64,000 nt of DNA from a virus. This document shows positions 1 to 8,222 of this stretch, in pieces (position 1 is the first letter of the stretch; the number at the start of each line of letters is the position of its first letter). The position numbers and the translations under genes are program-made. Location: IMG/VR virus record IMGVR_UViG_3300025319_000005, positions 124,001 to 188,000 of that record; one strand, written 5' to 3'. The notes below the pieces were generated by a model. It was not told the DNA's origin, did not search any database, and saw only the letters and a list, made by a program, of their open reading frames with translations.

Positions 1-19
1 TTTTTCATCCAATCAATTT

Positions 20-778
20 ATGGACACAACAGATAGACAAATAAGTGTTAATAAATTTTTTAATGAGAATAGAGAACTAAAAGATTTTTTTAAAAAAATA
101 GGAGAAATAGATGCTTCTTTTGAGATAGAACATATATTAGTCTCAAAAGAAGAGGGGTTAAATCTTTTAAAAACAACAAAAAATAAAATCGCCTTAATTG
201 AAAGAAAAAATTTTAATTTTCTTAAGGATTTTTTCCTTGGAATTGGGGCTAAAAAAGAATTTATACAAGCAATATTAACAGATAAAGAATTTATAAAGCA
301 TTTATTTGAATACGGTTTATTCGATAATTTAATTGACTCTTATAAAGAAATGGATGTTCCCTTAGAAGGTCTTAATGTAATAAAATCATTACCATGGTTA
401 AATTCATGGATTATGAATAAAGACACTAAGCCTGAAAGAATTCAAGATTTTATATTTAGTATTTCAAAAAATTTAGGAAACGAAGGACAAGAGTTCGTTA
501 AACATTTACTAACAAAAGGAGGAATTATTTGGAATGCACTTCTTCAGCCTGGAAACATAAGAATAACACATTATTTTAATATGTTATCTTCAAGAAAATC
601 TCTTGGAACTTCCGGAATGATCATGTCAAAAAAATTATTAAGAAACCCAAGTGTTATAGCTGAATTATTATCAAAAGGGGTGTCTAAAACATCTATTGAA
701 ATGCTTAATAATTTTTACAATAGCGGAATAAAGGAATGTTATCAAGCACGTTTATATTTAAGAAACATACTTAGGTAA
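20..778 (+). CDS. hypothetical protein, 252 aa
   Basis: Uninterrupted 252-codon frame starting at an ATG 20 bases into the window. I do not recognise the family. The protein is charged and largely helical in composition, with no membrane segment, signal peptide or obvious catalytic motif. It lacks the capsid-type leader seen in many genes of this window. It ends two bases before the convergent DUF3127-like gene. The true start could lie further upstream, outside the window. Confidence 0.7.
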   Translation: MDTTDRQISVNKFFNENRELKDFFKKIGEIDASFEIEHILVSKEEGLNLLKTTKNKIALIERKNFNFLKDFFLGIGAKKEFIQAILTDKEFIKHLFEYGLFDNLIDSYKEMDVPLEGLNVIKSLPWLNSWIMNKDTKPERIQDFIFSISKNLGNEGQEFVKHLLTKGGIIWNALLQPGNIRITHYFNMLSSRKSLGTSGMIMSKKLLRNPSVIAELLSKGVSKTSIEMLNNFYNSGIKECYQARLYLRNILR

Positions 779-780
779 TA

Positions 781-1137
781 TTAAAATGGCAAATCCTCTT
801 TATCATCATAAACAATCCCTGAGTTTTCAGCTGGAGTTTCTACAAAATCAGGAGATTTTTTAATAATCTCTATTCTCCACACTTCTAAAGAATTAAAAAC
901 TCTAACAATACTATTTTTATCAACAAATTCTTTTCCTTTTAAATCAAATAAAAGTTTCACTTCATCTCCTGGATTTAAACCATCAGCCAAAGAAACATTA
1001 TTTTGAATTAATGTAAATTCTGAAGTCTGTGGATAATTCGTACTTTTAGAATGTTCTACAATCAATCTTCTTTTCTTAAATTTTTCAGAAATCTGTTCCA
1101 GATTTTCTACTCTTATTATTTTTGCTATTATTTCCAT
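781..1137 (-). CDS. DUF3127-like OB-fold protein with SSB-type tail
   Basis: The 118-residue product matches what I know of DUF3127, a small OB-fold family of Bacteroidota: the FKKRRLIVE start, PQTSEF, a GDEVKLLFDLKGKE strand pair and FNSLEVWRIE. The acidic C-terminus ends in DLPF, the signature of single-stranded DNA-binding proteins that recruit partners through their last residues. A role in ssDNA binding during replication or recombination is likely but not proven. A TACATTTG box lies just upstream on the minus strand, consistent with a host-type -7 element. Confidence 0.75.
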   Translation of the reverse strand: MEIIAKIIRVENLEQISEKFKKRRLIVEHSKSTNYPQTSEFTLIQNNVSLADGLNPGDEVKLLFDLKGKEFVDKNSIVRVFNSLEVWRIEIIKKSPDFVETPAENSGIVYDDKEDLPF

Positions 1138-1244
1138 TTTATGTTGTTTTTAGCAAATGTAACTATTTAAAATAGAAAAACACATTATTATTGACTTTTT
1201 CATTAAAAAATGTTTTATTTGAATAATTTTAAAAAAACAAAAAT

Positions 1245-1502
1245 ATGAACGAACCGGATAATCAACAACAAAATAGTGACGAGACTATGCAATATGATTC
1301 TAAAATCAATAACGTAGTAGCTCTTACTCAACTCATAGGTACAATAGTCGATTATTATTCTTTCAAAAGCAAGATAATAGAAGATGAGGATGATGTGGAA
1401 AAATGGAAAAAAAATCCAGATGAGACTCCAATTATACCAACAAAAATAGACGGTGTTATAGAGAAATCCTTTCTATTCCAGCTTAAAAAATTCACCGAAT
1501 AA
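1245..1502 (+). CDS. hypothetical small acidic protein, 85 aa
   Basis: Short acidic protein of unknown family, with a central hydrophobic helix around residues 24-42. It is followed after two bases by the terminase-like fragment, so the two are probably co-transcribed. Position suggests a partner of that fragment, but nothing in the sequence identifies it as a small terminase subunit. Confidence 0.55.
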   Translation: MNEPDNQQQNSDETMQYDSKINNVVALTQLIGTIVDYYSFKSKIIEDEDDVEKWKKNPDETPIIPTKIDGVIEKSFLFQLKKFTE

Positions 1503-1504
1503 GG

Positions 1505-2176
1505 ATGGAATTTGATGAATTGATAAGTAATATTGATTTACATTCTCCGTTCCATAAAATGCTGGAAAAAAATAAATTAACAATTACACAAAATGAATTA
1601 TTAAAATATGTTGATGATAATCATTTTACAATAATACATAAAAGAAGGCAAGAAGGAGTTAGTACTGCGTTATCAGTTTATATTTTGTGGTTATTAATTA
1701 ATAATCCGGGACATTCAATTGCTTTGATATTTTCTCAGACAGAAGAGAGGGAAAAATTCAGACAAATTATCAACATGAATTTAACTTTACTTGAAAAAAT
1801 ATTTAAACTTCATGGCTATGATATGGTTTTAACAGCTAAAAACCATAACATAAATGAAACTATATTTCCAAATGGTTCGCGTATTCATTATTGGTCAAAA
1901 AACAATAAACATGCCGGCAGGGGTCATAGTTTAGATTTTGTTTATATATCAGAAGTAACTCACCAAGATAATTACATGGAACTAATTCAATGCCTTTATC
2001 CATGCGTTGCAATGAGTAAAAAAGGTAGATTTCTAATCACTTCATCAACTATTAGGACACTAAAGGAAGACTTCTTTATGAATGGAGAAGGAATTTCCGA
2101 ATACTGGTGTAATGATTTTTTCGATGGTAAAAGATTTGTAATAGTAGAAAAATACGAATTCAATCATAAAGTGTGA
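1505..2176 (+). CDS. terminase large-subunit ATPase domain fragment with EKY motif
   Basis: Residues about 40-195 resemble the packaging ATPase of large terminases: a Walker A-like RRQEGVST (the RQxGxST variant known in some terminases), a Walker B-like FVYISEV and a coupling-type ITSSTI segment. A complete large terminase has 450-650 residues with a C-terminal RNase H-like nuclease. Here the protein stops at 223 residues and the nuclease is absent. The last residues carry RFVIVEKY, a motif shared with four other short genes in the window. It could be a dominant-negative fragment, a decoy, or a decayed gene; the intact frame argues against simple decay. Confidence 0.65.
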   Translation: MEFDELISNIDLHSPFHKMLEKNKLTITQNELLKYVDDNHFTIIHKRRQEGVSTALSVYILWLLINNPGHSIALIFSQTEEREKFRQIINMNLTLLEKIFKLHGYDMVLTAKNHNINETIFPNGSRIHYWSKNNKHAGRGHSLDFVYISEVTHQDNYMELIQCLYPCVAMSKKGRFLITSSTIRTLKEDFFMNGEGISEYWCNDFFDGKRFVIVEKYEFNHKV

Positions 2177-2733
2177 ATTTTAAAATCAAGCTCTTTTGAT
2201 AGTGTGTCATAATAAATTCCTATATCTCTCTGTACACATGAAACATCTCTATATTTTTGAAACATGTCAAATACAAGCATTTCAAACACAGAGCTAGTCA
2301 AGAAATCAACCGAAACTTTATATCCACAAACACAAAGAGCTCCTGTTTTTTTTAAAAAATCTTTTATTCTTGAATTTTCAGCCTGAAGCACAAGACAACT
2401 TCCAAAGAAAATTATCTTATCCTTACAAGAATCCTTTAATATCTCTGATATTTCTTCTAATGTTATATCTTCTTTCCCTATTTTTATTTCTCCCTCATTC
2501 CCATGAAACGCTATATAACAAATAGAATAATTTGAATATTTTTTTAATTTCCATTGTGAAAGATAATAAAAGAGCGATTCTTTAGTCCCACAATGTTTAT
2601 GAATGTATTTAATGTCACAATTTTTTTCTAAAAACATTAAAGAAGCAAATATACTTGATTGTTGACGCAAATCTTTTTGCCAATCCCCTTCAAGACAAAA
2701 AATGTTCTTTTTATATTTTTTAGAGATTTTCAT
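2164..2733 (-). CDS. caspase-like (CHAT-type) cysteine protease, predicted
   Basis: A 189-residue protein with the arrangement of a caspase-fold peptidase: a hydrophobic strand ending in YIAFHG (His77), then strand IIFFGSC (Cys113) followed by a helical region and ALCVCGY. It resembles the DUF6642-type family as I remember it. The His-Cys dyad looks intact. In bacteria such proteases are often defence effectors; in a phage it might be a counter-weapon or act on host proteins. It overlaps the 3' end of the convergent terminase fragment by 13 bases and uses an ATG start. Confidence 0.6.
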   Translation of the reverse strand: MKISKKYKKNIFCLEGDWQKDLRQQSSIFASLMFLEKNCDIKYIHKHCGTKESLFYYLSQWKLKKYSNYSICYIAFHGNEGEIKIGKEDITLEEISEILKDSCKDKIIFFGSCLVLQAENSRIKDFLKKTGALCVCGYKVSVDFLTSSVFEMLVFDMFQKYRDVSCVQRDIGIYYDTLSKELDFKIHTL

Positions 2734-2830
2734 TATGTTCTTTATAGTAAATATAGAGGTTTTAATTTAAAATAAGGAATAATTTTTATATTTTTTTACA
2801 TATTTAGTTAAAAAGCTCTAATAACTTAAA

Positions 2831-3076
2831 ATGAAAAGATTTACGGAAAGTGAATTAAAAAAGTATCTACAATCACAAGTGGAAAAAATAGTTATTTCAG
2901 AAGGTTTAATTAAAAAACAGAAAAGTAATCCGGTTCCGGAATTTGAAAGCTCTAAGAAAGAAACTGTATCAGAATCAGATAATATTCAAATTGAGGATGT
3001 AAAATTACTGGCTGAAGAGATAAAACGTATGAAAGAGCTTATTGATTTTAGAAATCCTTTACTAAAAAAAGAATAA
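2831..3076 (+). CDS. small protein with capsid-type leader
   Basis: An 81-residue charged protein. Its first 24 residues form an amphipathic helix ending VEKIVISE, which fits the (L/I)-x-E cleavage rule of T4-type prohead proteases. The remainder is short and probably coiled. It is followed by a good intrinsic terminator. No function beyond possible packaging can be assigned. Confidence 0.6.
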   Translation: MKRFTESELKKYLQSQVEKIVISEGLIKKQKSNPVPEFESSKKETVSESDNIQIEDVKLLAEEIKRMKELIDFRNPLLKKE

Positions 3077-3116
3077 TAACAACTTCGATAACAATTGCAG
3101 TTATCCAACGAGTTTA

Positions 3117-3150
3117 AAAAACCTTCAATTTTATTGGAGGTTTTTTGTTT
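3117..3150 (+). terminator. intrinsic terminator
   Basis: A and T tracts flank a stem in which AAAACCT and CCAAT pair with ATTGG and AGGTTTT, followed by a T run. It lies 40 bases after the small leader protein gene. Confidence 0.7.
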
Positions 3151-3192
3151 TTATCAATTTATTCCTTTTTATTTGCATTAAATTATTAAACC

Positions 3193-3780
3193 ATGGAAGA
3201 TTCAGAATTTTTTTTAAAAATAGATGCTATGTTAAGTAAAACATTAAAAAACCAAACACTCAAAGAGATGCAAGATGAATTAATAGTTGAAATTACTAAA
3301 AATAAAGAAAACCATAAAGAAAATTTTAATCCTGCATTAGTTTTTAAAAAAATTGGACAAAATATATTTCGAAAATTTCTTGAAACAGAGAGAGGGTATA
3401 CATTACTTTATGATTGTGAAGACAACACTTTTGACCAAACATATATAAAAAATGGGAAAATAGAAGTATTTGAATTAAAAACAGATTACACCCATATGAT
3501 AAATGATGATAATACTGGAGAAATAGCAGATACAAAAAACATAGTAATCGAATTTAAATCCATTGATAAAATGGCTAAATTTTTTGTTACATACTTTCCT
3601 CAAATAAATGAGTTATGGTTAATTAGAACAGAAAAATTAAAGAAGCTTATTGAAGAAGAGAAATATAATTTTCAAACAATAAAAACAGGTGACAATATAA
3701 CTTATTTAACAAATAGAATAGAAATTAAATCAGAATTCAGCATAACAAATGTTTGCAAAGAAGAAATTGTAGTAGTGTAA
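3193..3780 (+). CDS. PD-(D/E)XK-type restriction endonuclease, predicted
   Basis: A 195-residue protein with a plausible PD-(D/E)XK core at residues 72-125: acidic DNTFDQTYI, then EVFELKTDY as the E-x-K strand, and a later IVIEFKS strand. The next gene, a DNA methylase, starts in the last base of its stop codon (TAATG), the classic layout of a type II restriction-modification pair. The recognition site is unknown. It could also be a nicking enzyme working with the methylase. Confidence 0.6.
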   Translation: MEDSEFFLKIDAMLSKTLKNQTLKEMQDELIVEITKNKENHKENFNPALVFKKIGQNIFRKFLETERGYTLLYDCEDNTFDQTYIKNGKIEVFELKTDYTHMINDDNTGEIADTKNIVIEFKSIDKMAKFFVTYFPQINELWLIRTEKLKKLIEEEKYNFQTIKTGDNITYLTNRIEIKSEFSITNVCKEEIVVV

Positions 3781-4403
3781 TGGTAAAAAGCATATCATAT
3801 AATGAAGAAGAAATTATAAACTGGATATTAAATCTCCATTGCAAGACTTCTATTGAGCTTGATCCAACATACAGTAAAGGAAATTTCTATAAAGGAAGTA
3901 TTACTAAACCGAAATATAAATTCGACCTATATCCTCAAATTGATGGAGTAGAACGTGCTAATGCTGAAAAATTGCCATTAGAAGACATTAGCATTAATAC
4001 TATAATGTTTGACCCACCATTCTTAGCAACAAAAGGAAAATCTTTAACAATAGACAATGGAAGTAATAAAATAAACAAAAGATTTGGTGTTTATCCTACA
4101 GAAAAAGAATTACACACATTTTATATCAATGCTTTAATTGAATTCCATAGAATATTAAAACCTAATGGTGTCCTTATATTTAAATGTCAAGATAAAGTAA
4201 GTTCCGGAACACAGTATTTTAGTCACAATTTCATAATTAATGAAGCAAATAAATTAGGGTTTTACACAAAAGACATGTTTATATTATTAGCAAAACAAAG
4301 AATAGTGGCAAACTGGCAGTTAAAAAACCAGAAGAATGCCAGAAAATTTCATTCATACTTTCTCGTATTTGAAAAATCGAATAAAACAGTCAAATATATT
4401 TAA
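3780..4403 (+). CDS. DNA methyltransferase (DPPF motif)
   Basis: SAM-dependent DNA methylase of the N6-adenine/N4-cytosine class, with catalytic DPPF at residues 78-81 of the product started at 3780, preceded by the acidic strand ELDPTYSKGNF that fits a substrate or cofactor loop. I chose the ATG overlapping the upstream stop over an earlier alternative start at 3753. The upstream gene encodes a predicted endonuclease, so the pair looks like a restriction-modification module. The next gene downstream is the portal-like fragment. Confidence 0.75.
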   Translation: MVKSISYNEEEIINWILNLHCKTSIELDPTYSKGNFYKGSITKPKYKFDLYPQIDGVERANAEKLPLEDISINTIMFDPPFLATKGKSLTIDNGSNKINKRFGVYPTEKELHTFYINALIEFHRILKPNGVLIFKCQDKVSSGTQYFSHNFIINEANKLGFYTKDMFILLAKQRIVANWQLKNQKNARKFHSYFLVFEKSNKTVKYI

Positions 4404-4405
4404 CT

Positions 4406-4630
4406 TTGGGACATTACATTGATAATTATTTAAAAGCACTTCCGCCTTTTTTAAAACAAAATCAAAACGATGAAAATGTTCTAACAAGGATTGTTATTGT
4501 TGAAAAATATAATATAAATCCTTGGATTTGCTCAGGCAATTTAATAGAAGATTTAAAAAAAGACATGGATTATTTTCGTGCTAAAATGTTTAACTGTGTT
4601 GGAATTCCCTCAAAATACTTCGAAATATAA
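4406..4630 (+). CDS. portal-like fragment with EKY motif
   Basis: A 74-residue product from a TTG start two bases after the methylase stop. The centre carries TRIVIVEKY, the motif shared by five short genes here. The C-terminal part, EDLKKDMDYFRAKMFNCVGI followed by PSKYF, resembles the conserved segment of T4 gp20-type portal proteins ([20 protein letters not shown] in T4 as I remember it). A full portal is around 500 residues, so this is a small piece. Its tight linkage to the restriction-modification pair suggests a conflict role; this is inference. Confidence 0.5.
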   Translation: MGHYIDNYLKALPPFLKQNQNDENVLTRIVIVEKYNINPWICSGNLIEDLKKDMDYFRAKMFNCVGIPSKYFEI

Positions 4631-4659
4631 TATTTTTTTAGATTATTTAATGATAAATC

Positions 4660-5298
4660 ATGTATTTATCTGAATCATATAAAAATCGTCTTAAATTGCT
4701 ATCTGGAGTTATTCTTGAAGATGGTTCTGATGCTGTGAAGCACACTCCTGGTCTTGACGAATTCTTAGAAAAAGTAGTCGAAAGATATAAAATTGACAAC
4801 ACATTTGTTGATATAATAAAACAATTTATTTTAAATTCTGATTGTAAAAAAATTTCAATTGAAAATCTTAAAATGGGTGATGCTGTTGCTATGTCTGATA
4901 GATTAATATTAAGTCCAAATGTTTTCAGAAATCATTTAGGTAGATTTTTATTCATATTATTTCATGAAACAGCTCATCAATATCAATTTAAAAAATATGG
5001 TGAGGATAAAATGCTTTCACTTTATACCGGCGACATTTCAATAAAAGAAGCTGCAGAACTTATGAAAAAAATAGAAGTTATCGCTGATGACTTTGCTGCA
5101 AGAAAAATTAGAGAATTAATTAAATTAAAATTTTTACATCCAAAGCATAGTGAATTCAAAGGATTTTACAAGGATGTTCCTATTGAAAAACTTTCACAAA
5201 CCATTATTCAAATAAAGGATATGTTAAAAAAACTAAACATAACCGAACCATCCAAAATTAGTGAAGTATTTTATAATTGGGTAAAGGCCGACTTATAA
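4660..5298 (+). CDS. zinc metallopeptidase with capsid-type leader
   Basis: Residues 1-20 form the leader, ending SGVILE before DG, a T4 gp21-type cleavage site. The body carries HETAH at residues 102-106, the HExxH zinc motif, and a downstream KKIEVIADDFAARK helix that could supply a third ligand. I infer a small zincin protease packaged in the head and delivered with the DNA. The next gene has an almost identical leader, and both are preceded by a similar ATTTAATGATAA stretch. Confidence 0.7.
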   Translation: MYLSESYKNRLKLLSGVILEDGSDAVKHTPGLDEFLEKVVERYKIDNTFVDIIKQFILNSDCKKISIENLKMGDAVAMSDRLILSPNVFRNHLGRFLFILFHETAHQYQFKKYGEDKMLSLYTGDISIKEAAELMKKIEVIADDFAARKIRELIKLKFLHPKHSEFKGFYKDVPIEKLSQTIIQIKDMLKKLNITEPSKISEVFYNWVKADL

Positions 5299-5338
5299 CT
5301 CTAATTATAACTTTTTTCAAGATATTTAATGATAAGTT

Positions 5339-7198
5339 ATGAACTTATCAGAATCGTACAAAAATCGCCTTAAATTATTGTCAGGAATTATTTCTGAGAA
5401 TGTTTCTAATATCCAAGAATTAGATATTGAAGACGTATCTATTCCGGCAAGCTACATAAAAGATTCCTTAAATCCACAAATATGGGATGGTGATAAGTTA
5501 AAACCAGAAATAAGAGAACATTTACTAAATATAGTTAATGGATACAAAAAGCATCTTGAATTAAAAATAGAACCTAAAGATGTTAAATTTTTGGGAAGTA
5601 TGGCTAATTTCAACTGGACAGATGCAAGTGATATTGATGTCCATTTATTTTATGACATAAAAAACATCTCTGATAATACAGAACTTACTAAGCAATTACT
5701 TGAAAGTAAAGGTAAAGATTGGAAAGATAATCACGATATAAAAATAAAAGGTTTCAATGTTGAATTATATGCTCAGGATATTAATGACCAATATCACTCT
5801 GGTGGTGTTTATGATTTACTTAATAACGACTGGATTAGTAAGCCAAAAAAAGAAGATGTTAAAGTTGACAAAGAATTAATAAAAAGAAAATCTTCTTCCA
5901 TTGCTACAAGAATAGAACATGTTGAAAAATTGTCTGATAATAATCCAGATAAAGTTTATAAAGAAGCAAAAAAATTAAAAGATAAAATCAAAAAAATGAG
6001 ACAAGCTGGTTTAGATAAAACTGGTGAATTTTCTGCTGAGAATTTAGTTTTTAAATACTTAAGAAACAATGGTTATCTTGATAGGTTAGGAAAAGTTATC
6101 TCAAAATCTTTTGATAAAAATCTATCACTGGATGAAACTAACATTACTGAAGCTAACCACGATATTGATCCAAGACATTTAAGGAAAGTTATTTTTAAAA
6201 GCAAACGCAGGCCAGAAATGATTATTGTCGTTAGTAAGACTTTAGATGGTAGAATTGTTGACATAGAAAATAAATTCAATATAAATTTCCCATTTAAAGT
6301 AGGACAGATTCTAAATAGAAACCATGAAACATGGGCTTGTAATAATCATTATTTTGTAAATGACAAAGATACTTGTCCGGAAGAAAAAGTATTTGGTATT
6401 AGAAAAAGTGATATTCCTCAAGGACATGAATTAAGAATGATGTTTCCGGGTAAATTTAAAAACGAATCAAAAATGGAATTAAATGAAGAAACCAATAAAC
6501 TTTCCTCGAAAGAATCACTTGAAATAAAAAGGGTAGCTAAAAAAGGAAATTTAAATATTGGAAGATATGATATCAACGAGCTTATTATGGGATTTCAAAT
6601 TGAAAAAGAACATGGTACAGTTAATCCAATAACAAATGTTACTAATGATGATGAAGTGAAAACCTTAAAAATTGCTTTAGCTCATCTTAATGAGGTACCG
6701 GACTATTATACAAAACTTAAAAAGTATGTAGAAAATGGGATTTCAGAATCAAAAAAAGTAAAAAAAAAATTAATGAATGAATCAACAGATTTTGAAGAAA
6801 AACAAAAGCATAAATTAATTATAAAAAAATCCGTTGACAATCTTGACGAAAACAAAATTAATCTTATTAAAAAGTTTATAATTTTTTGTTGTAAAGAATT
6901 AAAGATAGATAGTTCGTGCACTGTATTTTTAACAGGAAAAAGGGGTGGTCCAATTACTACTACTGCAAGTTATAATCCAGAAAATGACCATATTTGGATT
7001 TATACAAAAAACAGGAATATGCTGGCAGATCCAATGAGATCGATGGCGCACGAAATAAGACATTTTAAACAAAAATTAGATGGTGTTTTAACTGAAAAGT
7101 CAGGTGAGGATGGAAGCATTCATGAGAATGAAGCAAATTCTTTTAGTGGATGTATGATTAGAAAGTTTGGTAAAAACAATAGAGAAATTTATCAATAA
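5339..7198 (+). CDS. packaged polyprotein: nucleotidyltransferase, DUF5661-like, metallopeptidase
   Basis: A 619-residue mosaic. Residues 1-20 are the leader (SGIISE). Residues 65-200 fit a nucleotidyltransferase fold with GS at 86-87 and catalytic-type Asp98 and Asp100 (ASDIDVH). The segment LDETNITE near 265 starts a second domain. A DUF5661-like stretch near residues 400-470 contains ALAHLNEVPDYYTKL. KLMNE near 478 precedes a C-terminal domain with HEIRH at 571-575 and a later HENEANSF helix. The internal (L/I/M)-x-E sites lie at domain borders, suggesting proteolytic release of separate effectors. Substrates are unknown. Confidence 0.7.
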   Translation: MNLSESYKNRLKLLSGIISENVSNIQELDIEDVSIPASYIKDSLNPQIWDGDKLKPEIREHLLNIVNGYKKHLELKIEPKDVKFLGSMANFNWTDASDIDVHLFYDIKNISDNTELTKQLLESKGKDWKDNHDIKIKGFNVELYAQDINDQYHSGGVYDLLNNDWISKPKKEDVKVDKELIKRKSSSIATRIEHVEKLSDNNPDKVYKEAKKLKDKIKKMRQAGLDKTGEFSAENLVFKYLRNNGYLDRLGKVISKSFDKNLSLDETNITEANHDIDPRHLRKVIFKSKRRPEMIIVVSKTLDGRIVDIENKFNINFPFKVGQILNRNHETWACNNHYFVNDKDTCPEEKVFGIRKSDIPQGHELRMMFPGKFKNESKMELNEETNKLSSKESLEIKRVAKKGNLNIGRYDINELIMGFQIEKEHGTVNPITNVTNDDEVKTLKIALAHLNEVPDYYTKLKKYVENGISESKKVKKKLMNESTDFEEKQKHKLIIKKSVDNLDENKINLIKKFIIFCCKELKIDSSCTVFLTGKRGGPITTTASYNPENDHIWIYTKNRNMLADPMRSMAHEIRHFKQKLDGVLTEKSGEDGSIHENEANSFSGCMIRKFGKNNREIYQ

Positions 7199-7199
7199 A

Positions 7200-7552
7200 C
7201 AAGCTCGCGACTTGGTTTATTTATCCTTGTAAAATTTGTTTTGCATTTGCTACTGGTCCCGCAACATTTGCTGTATTATTTGATATTTTTATTTTATTAT
7301 CAAGCTTGTCACATCTAGAATCTAATTCCCTGTGAAGTTCATTGATGTCTTTTCTAAGTTCTTCATCACCAAAATTAATACTTTGATTTACAGTATTATC
7401 TAATTCATCAATCTTTCTACCTAACCTAAAAATTGCAACCACTACCAATGCGATGACAGTAACTACACATAAAGTTGACAGAATTGTTAAAAAAATAATT
7501 GTTGTTGTTTCCATAATTTGTTTCTCCTTTGTTTTTATAAGTCGCGAGCTTG
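7200..7552. repeat. 13-bp inverted repeats flanking a membrane-protein gene
   Basis: CAAGCTCGCGACT at 7200-7212 is repeated exactly in inverted orientation at 7540-7552. The pair encloses the gene at 7221-7514, and the promoter-like box lies just outside the right arm. This fits an invertible or mobile cassette. A coincidental pair of 13-mers this close to the gene ends is unlikely in such AT-rich DNA. Confidence 0.6.
7221..7514 (-). CDS. small membrane protein with coiled coil
   Basis: From the ATG at 7514 the product has a single N-terminal transmembrane segment (residues about 5-30) followed by a charged coiled-coil region with heptad-like Leu spacing. Topology is like an inner-membrane spanin or a tail-less lysis accessory, but no lipobox partner is visible next to it. 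An upstream in-frame start at 7562 would put the inverted repeat inside the coding region, so I prefer the later one. Spaced -33/-7 elements precede it. Confidence 0.6.
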   Translation of the reverse strand: METTTIIFLTILSTLCVVTVIALVVVAIFRLGRKIDELDNTVNQSINFGDEELRKDINELHRELDSRCDKLDNKIKISNNTANVAGPVANAKQILQG

Positions 7553-7559
7553 AGTAAAA

Positions 7560-7590
7560 CAAATTTAATTAGAAAAACTATTAAAGTCAA
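7560..7590 (-). promoter_or_regulatory. Bacteroidota-type promoter
   Basis: On the minus strand TTG is followed after 20 bases by TAAATTTG, fitting the -33/-7 pattern used by the Bacteroidota primary sigma factor. It lies immediately outside the right inverted-repeat arm. Confidence 0.5.
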
Positions 7591-7636
7591 TAGGTAGGTT
7601 TAAATTTTGAAATAATCAAAAGCCTCTATAGCATTA

Positions 7637-8008
7637 CTATGCAGGAGTGTTGTATTTTCCATCATCAAATATTGTTAATTGTTGTATTCTTTGAAGAAAT
7701 ATTACCTTCATTTCTGTTTCTTCGCCTATCCACCATGGTTTTTTTGAGTACATATTTGACATTAATGTGAAGAATTCTTTTTCATTAAGCCCGGTATCTG
7801 TCAAATAAACTCCAGAAGCAATTATTCCACTTATGGTTCTATTGTCTGATTTCAAAACTCTGGCATAGCAAAAAAACCTTTCCCCAATCCTAATGTCAAA
7901 TTCCATTCCAGGATTATACGACTTGTAAGCTGGTCTTATTGTAGAAAATGTGTCACATAAAAGTTTGTTATTCCAATTTTTCGAAAACTCGATTCTTTCG
8001 TATTCCAT
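7637..8008 (-). CDS. ASCH/PUA-like domain protein, tentative
   Basis: A 123-residue protein with a beta-rich layout and the segments FSTIRPAYKSY, YARVLKS and TDTGLNEKEF, which resemble small ASCH-type RNA-binding domains of Bacteroidota. The match is by eye only. It ends a group of three minus-strand genes with short spacing. Confidence 0.45.
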   Translation of the reverse strand: MEYERIEFSKNWNNKLLCDTFSTIRPAYKSYNPGMEFDIRIGERFFCYARVLKSDNRTISGIIASGVYLTDTGLNEKEFFTLMSNMYSKKPWWIGEETEMKVIFLQRIQQLTIFDDGKYNTPA

Positions 8009-8024
8009 TTACAATTATGCTTAT

Positions 8025-8216
8025 TTATTTGTAATTTTCCTTCCAACTATCACCTAATTCTTCTTTAATAATATCATCAATAAATGAATCAATTTCATCA
8101 TCTGAAAGGAATTTTTTACCAGCTTTCTTTTGCCGTTTTAATTCCCTATCCAAACCAAGTGAAATTCTTTCTATTAATTTTGATTTGTCTTTTATTAATT
8201 TATTTATTTCGTTCAT
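8025..8216 (-). CDS. hypothetical charged protein, 63 aa
   Basis: Short, highly charged, predicted helical. It begins 6 bases after the stop of the 363-residue gene and ends 16 bases before the ASCH-like gene, so these three are probably one transcript. No recognisable motif. Confidence 0.55.
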   Translation of the reverse strand: MNEINKLIKDKSKLIERISLGLDRELKRQKKAGKKFLSDDEIDSFIDDIIKEELGDSWKENYK

Positions 8217-8222
8217 TTCTAT

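Noticed and set aside
1505-2176. Idea that the terminase fragment is catalytically dead because GVST and ISE replace GKT and IDE
   Set aside because: These variants occur in working terminases of other phages as I recall, so this alone proves nothing. The missing nuclease domain is the firmer point.
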